Positions 35,699 to 45,440 of a stretch of 64,000 nucleotides of DNA are shown here, piece after piece. Every line of letters starts with the position of its first letter. The first letter of the stretch is position 1. The notes beneath the pieces were generated by a model. That model was given only the letters and a program-made list of their open reading frames with translations, did no database searches and was not told the DNA's origin. Origin of the DNA: Astropecten irregularis (lineage: Eukaryota; Echinodermata; Asteroidea; Paxillosida; Astropectinidae); NCBI GenBank assembly GCA_963971285.1, contig OZ020248.1:23767873-23831872 (forward strand). The letters are read 5' to 3'. The translations under genes and the position numbers were made by a program.

Positions 35699-38600
35699 TT
35701 AGTCTGATGCCACCGCCACCTCTGGTCCTGTTGCTGCTGTCGTGGATGGTGCTGATGTTGCTGCTGCTGTTCCTGTGGCTGCAGCAGCTTTGCGCATGTC
35801 CTTTGTCGACTTCAAAAATGGCTCATGGAGTACATCATACAGACGCTGTGCCTGACAAAGTCAAAATGAAAGAAAAGAGATCAAACATCTGATTGATACA
35901 ATTTGGTCTCCTATTGGGCTGGGTAAATAAAATTGCCATAAACCACAACGGAAACTGACTGGATTGTGAATTCAGAACCCAAGCTACTTTCATTAAGTAC
36001 AGACTGCCTGGAATTTGGAATATTGTGCAGTGGTATTCAACAACTGTGTGCCCACATTGTTTATGCCAAGCCATTATGACCTCTGATTAACTGTTGCTGA
36101 TAATGAGGTGGTTAAAGCAAACAAAAGAAAAGAAAAAAAACAGGCTTACTGGGTTATTAAAGTAAAACAAAAAAAGTAAATTGGGGCTGTCCTTTTCCTT
36201 CAAATGGTGGTCAAAGGAGGGGTCTCATTTAGACCTACATGTGTAATCTAGGGAATTTAGATGACTGCTATGCATGTGAAATGACTGAATTAAGTGTGTC
36301 AAACATGTCAAACATTAGTCAATTGGCTTTATATCCGCATTTAAATAATCTCTAATGCCTAAATTCATTGGGGTCAAAGTTTGCAGACAAAGTACAGTAC
36401 ACAGGAAACTGATGTTAATTGATGATGGAAGTTTATGTATGACTTACTTTCTGTGGACCAAAGCCAGGGCACAGATAGAGGTCCTCCTTTGATGCTGCTA
36501 GGATCTTATCAAATGTCTGCCAACAAAATTAAACAACAACCAATTAAGCCTAGGAGAACTGAAACAGCTAATGTAGGGTTGACCTAGTGCTGCCTGCTTA
36601 AAAGTAGTATCATACTTTGGTAGCATACCGAAACAAAAATCTTCACAGATATACCTATAACTTACAGGGTATAAAGATTGTGATGGTAGAAACATACCAT
36701 TCAGGTTTTTCTCCCTGAAATGCGGTCTTTATCCAAAAAAGGGTAAAACCAATCACCAAAAACAATTTGGATCTTCGAAAGATAAAAAAATAACGGTGAA
36801 AAGTATCCCGAGCTGAAGGGGTTAAATAGTGACAAATTTCTTTGTACCCAGAAACTGCAGTCTTTGCATTTTATACATGACCACATTCTATCGATTAACT
36901 TACCCCAAATGTTGACATCAGTGTTACTACATCCGTCTTATTGACTGACTTGACAGTGCTTAAGACATCTGTAACCTGCACCAGGAAAATGGGAAGAAAT
37001 TAACCCAACAGTACATGTAGAAGTGCGACATTTGGCAAAAGGTCACTGTTTAAATAAGGAAAGGTTTGCGGAGACACCACGTATAATCTCTTTATAGAAG
37101 TGTGGTTCTGAAAAGAACCGGTGAGAAGTTGATCTCGGCGTTTCGGCCAGTGTACGGTGGCTGTCCTCAGGAGAGTCTGTGGGCGGCTAGACGTACACTG
37201 GCCGGAACGTCGAGATCAACTTCTCACCGGTTCTTTTCAGAACCACACTTCTATAAAGAGTTTATACATGGTGTCTCCGCAAACCTTCCCTTATTACATG
37301 ACTTGCACCATGCAAAGCTTCAAATCCTAGTCAGCGTTTTAATCTTTTGGGGAAAAAGTAGGACAGCTCAATTTGCTAGATACTAGATATGCTTATAATT
37401 ACATGTATATCAGTCAGCTAACTTTCAAGACAAAAAATCAGCAGCTCGTGCTAAAAATCCACTGCAAATGCTCAAAGTAAAGCATTTCTTCTAAAAAAAA
37501 ATACCAGTACAACTTTCAAATTTGTGGGCCGTCAACTGTACGCATCCCAATAATGGAGATCAATTATTAGTGTTTACCACTATAAAGTTACCCACTGTCC
37601 AACATGTGTGTGCATGTGTTGTGCCGTAGACAAGCTATCTTCAATAAGGTTACTGTAACAAGCATAAAGTAAATGAGATTTGAAGTAACACAGTCAAATT
37701 GATCAGTCGAATCCAACTCACCTTGGACAGATAATCACCATCCACCTTCTCCTTCAGTGCATCTGCAGATTTGTTCTCGTATGACTTGTAGGTCTCTAAG
37801 TAACGGCCCGCCTCCTCGGGACTGCAACCGCACACAACAAACAAGATACAGATCAATATTACTACATGTATTAGGATGTCTTTCATCTTTGTGTTTACAT
37901 TCAATTCCCTAAGTATAATAGTATATAGTAAACATTTTCTGATGCTACTTTACAGGTACAGTACAGGATTTGTAACATACCGAAACAGAAATGTTCACAG
38001 ATTTTTGTATAACTTTCAGCGGGTTATGGAGATAAAGCTGATAGAAATATACTGTTAAAATATTTCCCCTCGAAATTGTTATTTATCTAGAAATCAGTGA
38101 AACAAAGTCCAAAAACCGTTTTGATCTCGGGGTAAGGTCAAAACCATTCTTTATGTTTGATATTAAGAAAAATTTAGTCAGGATTTCGCTATTTTCTCAT
38201 GACTCAGATGTCCGATTGAGCTCAAATATTCACAGGCTGTCATTTCATGTACATGCTGGATCAGACAAAGTGTGAGTGCTGTCCTGTGACCTTTACCAAT
38301 CATATATTATACATGTATCTTTTAATAATAAACACATTTCAAACTGTGCCCAGCTTCATGCAATGTCCCGAATACTTCTATCAAATTTTCTTGACAGTCT
38401 TGTTTCCAGGAGCCATTTAGATACTTGTCCAATCATCCAATGGTTTCAATACAGAGCTGTCATGGCCGTGATTCAGAGACACTGAGAAAAAGACTAATCA
38501 AGCATACCTCCAGGCAAGTATAAGAGTGCAGTCGGCCATCAGAGCCATACGAGCCAGCTCCTTCAATGAGTGGTGTGGATCTTTCTGCAGTGAAATTCAC

Positions 38601-41600
38601 ATAATGTAGGTGGATGAGAACGGAATTAAATCAATCTTGAGTGTCATCTTCAAAGGAACATAATTATTTCACATTTCAGAAGCCATTTATTAGACTGATT
38701 AGCGGTGTCAAGGCAATGACCAGGACAACATGCTTTCGATCTGCATGGGCTGCTGTGGCCTGTTGGTGTGTCGTACTCAAGATCTTGTGGTCAATCTACA
38801 GATTGTGGGTTCGAGTCCAGCCATTGGTTAATGGTGCTTGTGTCCTTGGGCAAAAAACGCTTTGTCACATATTGCTCCTCTTCACCCAGGTGTAAATGGG
38901 TACCTGTGAGGGTTGAGATAGCTTTGTGTTTGATGAGCCTCTGTGCACCTTACAGCAGCCGGGGGCTGTATACTCCCCAGGGAGTTGAGATTGTTTCAGG
39001 AATGTAAATGTGGCCGGATGACCAGGGATAATAATAATAGTAATACACGCATGGAGACATCACACATTGATTGTGATAATGTGCTATATAAAAAACAGTT
39101 TTGGGGGTTTTGGGAGGGTTTTGTCTTGAGCTCCACCAGACACTCAAAAAGACAAAAACTTGACCAAAACTCACCACGTCAACTTGAACCAGCAAGACTC
39201 TAAGCTCATAGAGATGACCAAGGTCCTTCAGTCTGTCGTGAATATAGTTAGGGTTCAGGTGGTGATATCTCAAACTGTGTGTAAAAACAAAATTCACCAT
39301 CAAATAGACTGACTGGATGATTTTAAGCCATTGAAAAGTGAGCAAAGAGAAACTGACTTGAGAGGGATTCGAACTAGCATCATCGATCCCCATCAAACCG
39401 TACCAGTGCTCTACCAACTAAGCTATCCAGCCCTATGATGGTGGTTGCCCTAATAGTCAATCATCTTTGTTCGTTTGGCAGTCAGAATCCATGAAACCTG
39501 ATAAGTACTGCTATATCCCAAGGATCATTTAGGCCTAAGATACGTGCAGCATTAGCAATGCTGCAACCTGAGTAACAGTACATGTTCATGGGGGATCACT
39601 CAAAGAGGATGCAGCTTTTTTATTTAATTCAACGTCATTGAAAGGTGAACAAAGAAATATTGACTGGAGCGGGATTCGAACCAGTGACCTCCTGAATACC
39701 GTACAGGTGCTGTCTTGGTTGATGACCAGTTTTTAACAGTTTATTACTTGTATTCAACTGAATCAAACTGAACGTTTTACCTTAGATAGAGTGCGCAAAC
39801 GGTCCTGCCCATCACATAATCGGGGACTATGTCTCCAAACTCCCAGGGGACATTGCGTACATGCTTCAGGATTGGATTCCCACGCTGAAAAAGAATCAAA
39901 CTGCAAAATGATTCAGTATACAACTTCAATGCAAAATAAAACAACTATCTGAATGATTAAGATTTTTCAGTCTTTTTCCCTTTTCTCCCATAGTTCTTCA
40001 AACAATCTGGAAATCCAGTGGCATTTCTGTGGGGAGGGAGGGGGGGGGGGGGGTTTGCAAGTGGGGCAAGAGCCCTTAGCGCCTCCTTTAAGGCGGTGCA
40101 AAAACCGCAAAGGCAAACAAAAAGAAGCTGTACTGTTGAAGTTATTGGAACTCTAAGCCAATGGACCAACAACAGATTGAGATGCAGCCTTAGGCTTCAG
40201 TCTCCAGCTCCAGCTCTGACATCCATAATGCTGAAAGTATAGGTTGTGGTTTTCACTGAAGTCAAACTTTTCATTTTCAACTTCAAACCAGAGAATCTAC
40301 TTCGGAACCAGAGCCAAAAGCCTGTATTTTGATACCAGTTATTTCAGAACGGAATTCACGAAATGGAGCCTGAGCCTGAGCCTGAGACGGAGACTGAGCC
40401 TCTGTGTGGTAAACGCCCATAGATTATCAGGTACTGTACATTGAAGTATGTCTCTATTTCAAAATGATGCCGTTGATGACGAAAAATTCCAATTTCAAAT
40501 TGCCTGATTATTTTTTGTCATTGGCATCAGAAGTTGAAATTAATGTTGACAACCGAGTAATAGCGTTTAATAATGCAAACAGCCTTTACTGTTATTGCTT
40601 TACATGTACCTGTCTAGTGTTGACAATGATAGTATTGGCTCCCGATGGCGCCTTAGCACCAGTCGCTATAGGTGCTGCAAGAACCGCAGTGCTTGTAGGT
40701 GCTATTGTCCTGTACATGTAGACATGGTAGATGAAGACAAAACAAGAACTTAATGAACACTGCATCCTAGTTATTGAAAAGTAATTGACTGAAGCGGGAT
40801 TCGAACCTGTGACCTCTGGAATACCAGGTACTGGTGCTCTACCAACTGAGCTAACCAGCCCAGCACGTATTTTGGCAATGTCCCAAATTGTCAATTATCT
40901 TTGTCTGATCTCTTTCTCCCTCATAACAATCATCAAATAACCACTGAACTGACAGACTGAATTCGAAGTCATTGAAATTTGAATAAAGAAAAATTGACTG
41001 GAGAGGGATTCTAACTGGCAACCTCCTGAATACTGTACAGGCACTCTACCAACTAAGCTATCCAGCCCTTCGTTGGTGGTGTCCCTAATAGTCAATTTTC
41101 TTTGTTCATTTGCCAGTCAGAAGCTCAATAGCTCAGTTGGTAGAGCTCCTACATGTATACGGTATGCAGGGGGTCGCCGGTTCCAATCCCACTCAAGTCA
41201 ATTTTTCTATGTTCACTTTTAAATAATAAAAAAATCTACCTTCAACAAGAGATTAATACTGTCATCTTTAGATTATCAAACGTGTATGCTGTTAACTGTT
41301 TTGACATCAGCAAACTTACTTTTTAACCACTGGTTCTTCATAATCAGGCTCTTCCCTCACTGCTGCAAATTTATCAACAAAAGCTGACCCAATTTTCCTC
41401 TTGGCGCCAACCATCTCGCCTCTGGTTGCCACGGAGATACTCGGTTCTGTACTCGTGGATGAAGATGGGGCAGTGTCCATAGACTTGCCACCAGTCACAC
41501 CGACTTCAATATCACTAGTCCTTTCACCAGATGCCGTGACTCCATTTGATTCGGAGGACTTGCTCGGTGCTGCTGCTGATGAACTGGCTTGATTTGATGA

Positions 41601-42977
41601 AGATGATGCATTGGAAGATGTTTGCTCACTCGAAGAAGCTACTTTGGTTTTGGATAGTTGGTTGCCAAATTGGCTCCTGAAGTACGATTTAACCTAATGT
41701 TGACAGAAAAAATACAACATCGGTGTAGAGAGTTATCACGGTTATATGAATATCAAAGAGTTCTTTCCCCTTTGTTACTTTTGCAAAATAAAAACATAAA
41801 CAGTGTTGATGGGGGTGGGGAGAGTTGAGTTGTTGTCCATGGTTCAGCACTTGCAATTACTTACACACCCCTACATAAAATGATATTGTCCATGAGCTGT
41901 AAATGGAAAGATGGCGGCCAGCGGATTAAATGCGGATATATTTGCTCAGGCTAAGCGGTGATTTTTTCTCAAGAGAAAAAAACTCCATTTACTTAGATGT
42001 AAATTTAACTTCGAACCAAGTAACTTGGGCGCTGAACTCCCGTTTTTTATTTTGGGGTTGCCTAGACCGACCGTCAACCCCAAATTTAAAAAAACGACCG
42101 TCAACCCTAAAATTAAAAAAAGGGAGTTCAGCGCCCAAGTTACTTGGTCTACTTCAAACCAATGCAAATTCTTTCTTAAGTTATACCAGGCCTAAGGCCA
42201 TAAAAAAAAAATTGTTGTATTGGCGTAACCCGCCCGACCCAAAAATATGGCCCGACCGTAAACATTTTAAACCAAAAAAAAATAAAAAATAAAAAAATAA
42301 ATAAATAAAAATCGGGGAAAAAATAATAAAATAAAAAAATGGCAAATTTGTATGCAGATTAAAAGCATAAAAGGAGCAAAAGAGGAAAACCAGACTGGTT
42401 AAAGATGTTATGTCATTTCTTGTCTTTATTTGACACGTCAAATATTGTGATATACAGGGGAAAAAGCATTTAATACCCCAGGAAAAAATAAATAAAAAAA
42501 ATAAAAATCCGCCCGCCCTACCCTATTTTCCAAACCTCCGTTACGCCAATACAACAATTTTTTTTTTATGGCCTTAGTACTGATTGCAGTAGTGTGTACT
42601 TATTTTCAATATTTCATAATTTGGGATGAGTTCACGAGATGACTTTGATTTGTGTGACCCATACTGATCTGAGTGTAGCCTATGTTACTATGTATGTTTA
42701 GTGTTGTTTGTTGTAACAACTTAACAAGTTGTAACTTGTAGTAGGCATGGTAGGCCTAGTACTAGTACTTAGTAGGGCCTATAGTACTAGGCCTAGTACT
42801 AGTAGTAGTCTCACTCAACCAGTCAACCATTATCAACTCGGTCAGTAGGCCCATGGAGGAAGGAAAGACCTAACTCACTTTCGATTTGCCGTGCTCTAAT
42901 CTTGCGATCTCCTTAGCAGATGGGATGGAGAATAGTTTCTTTTCCTGCTTTTTGTTCACATTATCTTCCTCGTCCAT
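35699..42977 (-). CDS. ERCC1: DNA excision repair protein ERCC1
   Basis: Obligate partner of XPF (ERCC4) in the structure-specific nuclease that cuts 5' of lesions in nucleotide excision and interstrand cross-link repair; ERCC1 supplies DNA and XPA binding, not catalysis. Exons in order: 42977-42879, 41693-41320, 40709-40610, 39884-39781, 39274-39175, 38584-38508, 37821-37722, 36975-36904, 36516-36448, 35851-35699. Phases agree, giving 415 residues (human about 297). Residues 1 to about 175 are a Ser/Ala/Thr-rich linker with [12 protein letters not shown]. The central domain runs from about 180 ([67 protein letters not shown] at 285-300). Tandem helix-hairpin-helix for XPF binding occupies about 319-378 ([20 protein letters not shown]). 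An Ala/Thr/Pro tail of about 36 residues follows. Introns 2-4 hold clustered tRNA-SINEs. Confidence 0.96.
36598..36830 (+). mobile_element. 5' part of a TTAA-1 foldback
   Basis: TTAA then AAGTAGTATCATACTTTGGTAGC and about 190 bases of interior, without the right terminus. In ERCC1 intron 8. Confidence 0.65.
37053..37294. repeat. Near-perfect palindrome of about 240 bp
   Basis: AAATAAGGAAAGGTTTGCGG ... GTGTGGTTCTGAAAAGAACC on the left mirrors GGTTCTTTTCAGAACCACAC ... CCGCAAACCTTCCCTTATT on the right, leaving only a short loop around CTCAGGAGAGTCTGTGGG. The high arm identity suggests a recent insertion. In ERCC1 intron 7. Confidence 0.9.
37955..38325. mobile_element. TTAA-2 foldback MITE, diverged ends
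   Basis: AGGTACAGTACAGGATTTGTAAC on the left and TTACCAATCATATATTATAC on the right. TTAA flanks are no longer clear. Confidence 0.7.
38745..39080 (+). mobile_element. tRNA-derived SINE (family B)
   Basis: A-box-like TGGCCTGTTGGTGTGTCG and B-box GGGTTCGAGTCCAGCC start the element, followed by CTCTTCACCCAGGTGTAAATGGG and the tail GGCTGTATACTCCCCAGGGAG. A reverse copy lies at 48384-48560 and a tail fragment at 54635-54760. Confidence 0.75.
39325..39600 (-). mobile_element. tRNA-derived SINE (family A)
   Basis: On the minus strand: TAGCTTAGTTGGTAGAGCAC (A box) and AGTTCGAATCCCTCTCAAG (B box), followed by the family body. In ERCC1 intron 4. Confidence 0.78.
39640..39720 (-). mobile_element. Truncated tRNA-derived SINE (family A)
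   Basis: B box GGTTCGAATCCCGCTCCAG present on the minus strand; the A-box half is replaced by unrelated sequence after CTGTACGG. Confidence 0.65.
40777..40910 (-). mobile_element. tRNA-derived SINE (family A), well preserved boxes
   Basis: Minus strand: GGCTGGTTAGCTCAGTTGGT then AGAGC, later GGTTCGAATCCCGCTTCAG. The 5' end cannot pair with the 3' end as an acceptor stem, so this is a SINE head and not a functional tRNA. It lies about 70 bases upstream (transcript sense) of ERCC1 exon 3. Confidence 0.8.
40975..41115 (-). mobile_element. tRNA-derived SINE (family A)
   Basis: Minus strand: TAGCTTAGTTGGTAGAGTGCC and a mutated B box (AGTTAGAATCCCTCTCCAG). Confidence 0.75.
41126..41225 (+). mobile_element. 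tRNA-derived SINE head, plus orientation
   Basis: ATAGCTCAGTTGGTAGAGCT and CCGGTTCCAATCCCACTC are tRNA-like A and B boxes. Faces the copy at 40975-41115, so the two form an inverted pair. Confidence 0.75.
42021..42160. repeat. Foldback, AAGTAACTTGGGCGCTGAAC
   Basis: CCAAGTAACTTGGGCGCTGA ACTCCC faces GGGAGTTCAGCGCCCAAGTT ACTTGG with about 70 bases between, themselves made of a CGACCGTCAACCC duplication. Confidence 0.8.
42188..42578. mobile_element. Element with 36-bp inverted ends, AAGGCCATAAAAAA
   Basis: AAGGCCATA, A run, TTGTTGTATTGGCGTAAC at the left and the exact mirror at the right, about 390 bases apart. The interior is very A-rich. It lies in ERCC1 intron 1. Confidence 0.82.
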
Positions 42978-43474
42978 TGTGATCACCAAACCTAGACTCG
43001 TATGACTGAAAAACTGCTCATGATTCTCAAACTTTTGTTAGGAAAAGACAACCCCTGTCTGTGCGCCCATGTTTATATTGAATAACTACTTACCCACCTC
43101 TTGAGGGCGCACTCAACATGGGCCTTAATAATTAACAAATAAAAATCATCCATCAAAACTTTTACAAAGTGAACTAGTTTTAAACTTTTTTTTGTCATAT
43201 AATATCGTCAGTCATTCACCTTATTTTTTTGTAAGATCTGATAAATTTATTGACTATTTTTTTCTTATGGACTATTTTTCCATAATCGTGCGGCAAGTGC
43301 ATGCAGTACTCTAGTATGGGAAGCGCAGTAATCCGAAACTTTTCGCATGTTACATGATGTGATACGGTCATTTGACCGGAACTATATTCTGCAAAGTTGA
43401 TCAAAGACGAAAAAAATCGTCTGCCCAAAGAACTTGAAGTTGTTGCAATGCTGAAAAACAATTAACCAAAGTCG

Positions 43475-43870
43475 TCACTTTTTTTCGTGTGGACATGCCA
43501 TTACTGAAAATGCACTACAAATTCTTGCTTGAAAATCACTGTCGTCGTACGTTGATGAACTTGCAGTATCGTTGCGAAGCGAAGATGCACAAAATGCGGA
43601 GTCTTCTTTTGGGAATTCTGCAGGTAGTGTTGCCGTTTCAGAATTAGAAGCCGAGCCCAGAGTGGTACGGACCTTTACCCCCGTTGTCAATACTGCGGAA
43701 ACTACATTGTTCGCGGACTGCATGAAAAACCTTTGAAAACAGACTGGGCACAGACAATAAGACCACGGATCATTGAGAATGACTGTAGTAGTACCAACTG
43801 TTACCTGTTCCATAAAAAAGGTGTACTTGTCGTCAAATTGGACTTGAAATCGGCCCCGGCCGGCGTGCAT
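43475..43870 (-). CDS. Hypothetical open frame between ERCC1 and NUP85
   Basis: An uninterrupted minus-strand frame from an ATG at about 43870 codes for about 131 residues with a balanced composition (FQVQFDDKYTFFMEQVTV, ILNDPWSYCLCPVCFQ) and no low complexity. I see no recognisable domain, no convincing splice sites and no polyadenylation signal beyond it. It lies in the divergent region between two housekeeping genes, where CpG-richer promoter DNA often stays open by chance. It could be a small gene, a relic, or a chance frame. Confidence 0.22.
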   Translation of the reverse strand: MHAGRGRFQVQFDDKYTFFMEQVTVGTTTVILNDPWSYCLCPVCFQRFFMQSANNVVSAVLTTGVKVRTTLGSASNSETATLPAEFPKEDSAFCASSLRNDTASSSTYDDSDFQARICSAFSVMACPHEKK

Positions 43871-44312
43871 GGTATCACCGGCCCACCGCAGAGTCACCGT
43901 GACGATCGAGCGGTCAGTTGAAGCGCACTACGGCAGCACGGCACCGGCAGGCCGGCCATCCATGGACGATCGAAAGCGGACAGCTACCGGTGGATCCAGG
44001 CAGGTAAATTTGAGCTCTACGGCTAAGTTATTCATAAATTATTATTTATTATTGTTTAAATGAAAATATTATATTATGTCCGGTAGGCCTAGGCCCTATG
44101 TTCTAACTCATTATATTTCTACCTCCATGGTTAAAATAAAGGGACATGGCACTATTATAGTAACTTATCAAGTTGACAGTACCGCGAGGCTGAAAAGAAT
44201 ATCATATCTGTAATTGAAATAGGCCGTACATGTCATTCAAAACTAAACAAATTGCCAGATGGAAGTTGTCAATAATCATGTTCGGTGTCCCCGTTCGGTG
44301 TTCGGATATACC

Positions 44313-44395
44313 CCCCCCCCAATATTGGAGGTGGGTGGAGGGGGGGGGGGGGGGGGAGGGGTGGCGTGTATTATTACCTGCGCCCCCAATATTTT
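44313..44395. repeat. C-run / G-run inverted pair
   Basis: CCCCCCCCCCAATATTGGAGG is followed by an 18-20 base G run and then GCGCCCCCAATATTTTGAGG. Potential G-quadruplex and a likely assembly-length uncertainty. Confidence 0.75.
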
Positions 44396-44809
44396 GAGGT
44401 TGAATGCCATTCAAGTTTATTGTATACAAATATTACATGATCCTTGTTGTTTTTTGTGTCTTCGCAGTGAATTTGTACAATACATAATGTTTAATTCTTC
44501 TGAATACCGTTTTTAAAATAATGCTCTAAAATGCGACTTTTCGACTCTGTTTTTTATTAAAAAGTCCCTGGTTTGGTAGGGGGGTATTCCACCTCCCACA
44601 GCCTCCTCGTACAAGACACAAAATCACCAATCATCCCCCCAATCATGAAAGAAATCGACACCAGTGCCTTTCACCCCGTTAATTAATAAATAGGCCTAAT
44701 GCCACTTTGAATACCCGATATCAAAAATACGGCCTATACTGGCACGTGCGCAGAGACTGTATTCATGGTAGTGTAGGCCTACGTATACGTACGTTAATTA
44801 CAGTATAGT

Positions 44810-45140
44810 ATCATGATACTTTGGTAAGACACCACAACAGAAATGTTCACAGATTTACGTATAACTTACAAGGTATGAAGATGATGGTAGTAGAAACATA
44901 CCGTTAAAATATTTCCGCCTGGAATTGTGTATTTATCCAGAAATGAGTAAAACAACGACCGAAAATCGTTTTGATCAAAAATAAAAGAGAAAAGACTTAA
45001 GAAATACTGTGGCCGTTTTTCAGCACTGTTTTCTCAAAAAGCACCGCATAGGACTGAAATTTTCACTGATGACTATCATTATTGTATCGTCCTTGATATT
45101 TTATGCCCCGTGAATCTGTATTTCTTTGATAAAAACCATT
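44810..45140 (+). mobile_element. TTAA-1 foldback MITE, decayed ends
   Basis: TAGTATCATGATACTTTGGT at the left (three-base expansion), the family interior, and ATTTCTTTGATAAAAACCATTATAG at the right. Confidence 0.7.
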
Positions 45141-45420
45141 ATAGTAAGCCACTCCCAGCCGCTACGACCGATCTCACATTGGCATATTTAAGATTTTATT
45201 GTCGGTGATCAGATAAAAGAAATACTTGGTTGTTTATTTCAATGAAATAAAATCACTGGAAATCTGGAGCCAGATTTTGGATCACGCTGGTATTAATTTT
45301 GTATTGAATGGGCGCCAATGACCAGCATTACAAAAAAGCACGTGGAAAGGACGTCTTCAGGTTGTCATCAGCTTCACCTTCTATAGCGCCCTCTATTTTC
45401 GAAAAACATCCATGCAGTAA

Positions 45421-45440
45421 AATCCAAGATGGCAGCCTAC
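45421..45440 (+). promoter_or_regulatory. NUP85: YY1-type motif at the NUP85 start codon
   Basis: CCAAGATGGC overlaps the initiator ATG. This matches the CAAGATGGCGGC-type element known at 5' ends of housekeeping genes, where it can set the start site just downstream of transcription initiation. Here the third position of GGC is followed by AGCC rather than GGC, so the match is good but not perfect. Function is inferred. Confidence 0.45.

Larger units (their letters stand above)
42978..45428. other. Divergent region between ERCC1 and NUP85 starts
   Basis: Contains a CpG-rich block at 43850-43990, the hypothetical frame at 43475-43870, a homopolymer C/G pair at 44313-44357 and a degenerate TTAA-1 MITE at 44810-45140. 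Each gene probably has its own promoter, since 2.4 kb separates the start codons. Confidence 0.6.

Noticed and set aside
38740..39007. Short plus-strand frames in ERCC1 intron 5
   Set aside because: They coincide with the family B SINE and have no relation to ERCC1 coding sequence.
40777..40910. Functional tRNA gene
   Set aside because: A and B boxes are good, but the 5' and 3' ends do not pair as an acceptor stem and the same body follows other copies, so it is a SINE head.
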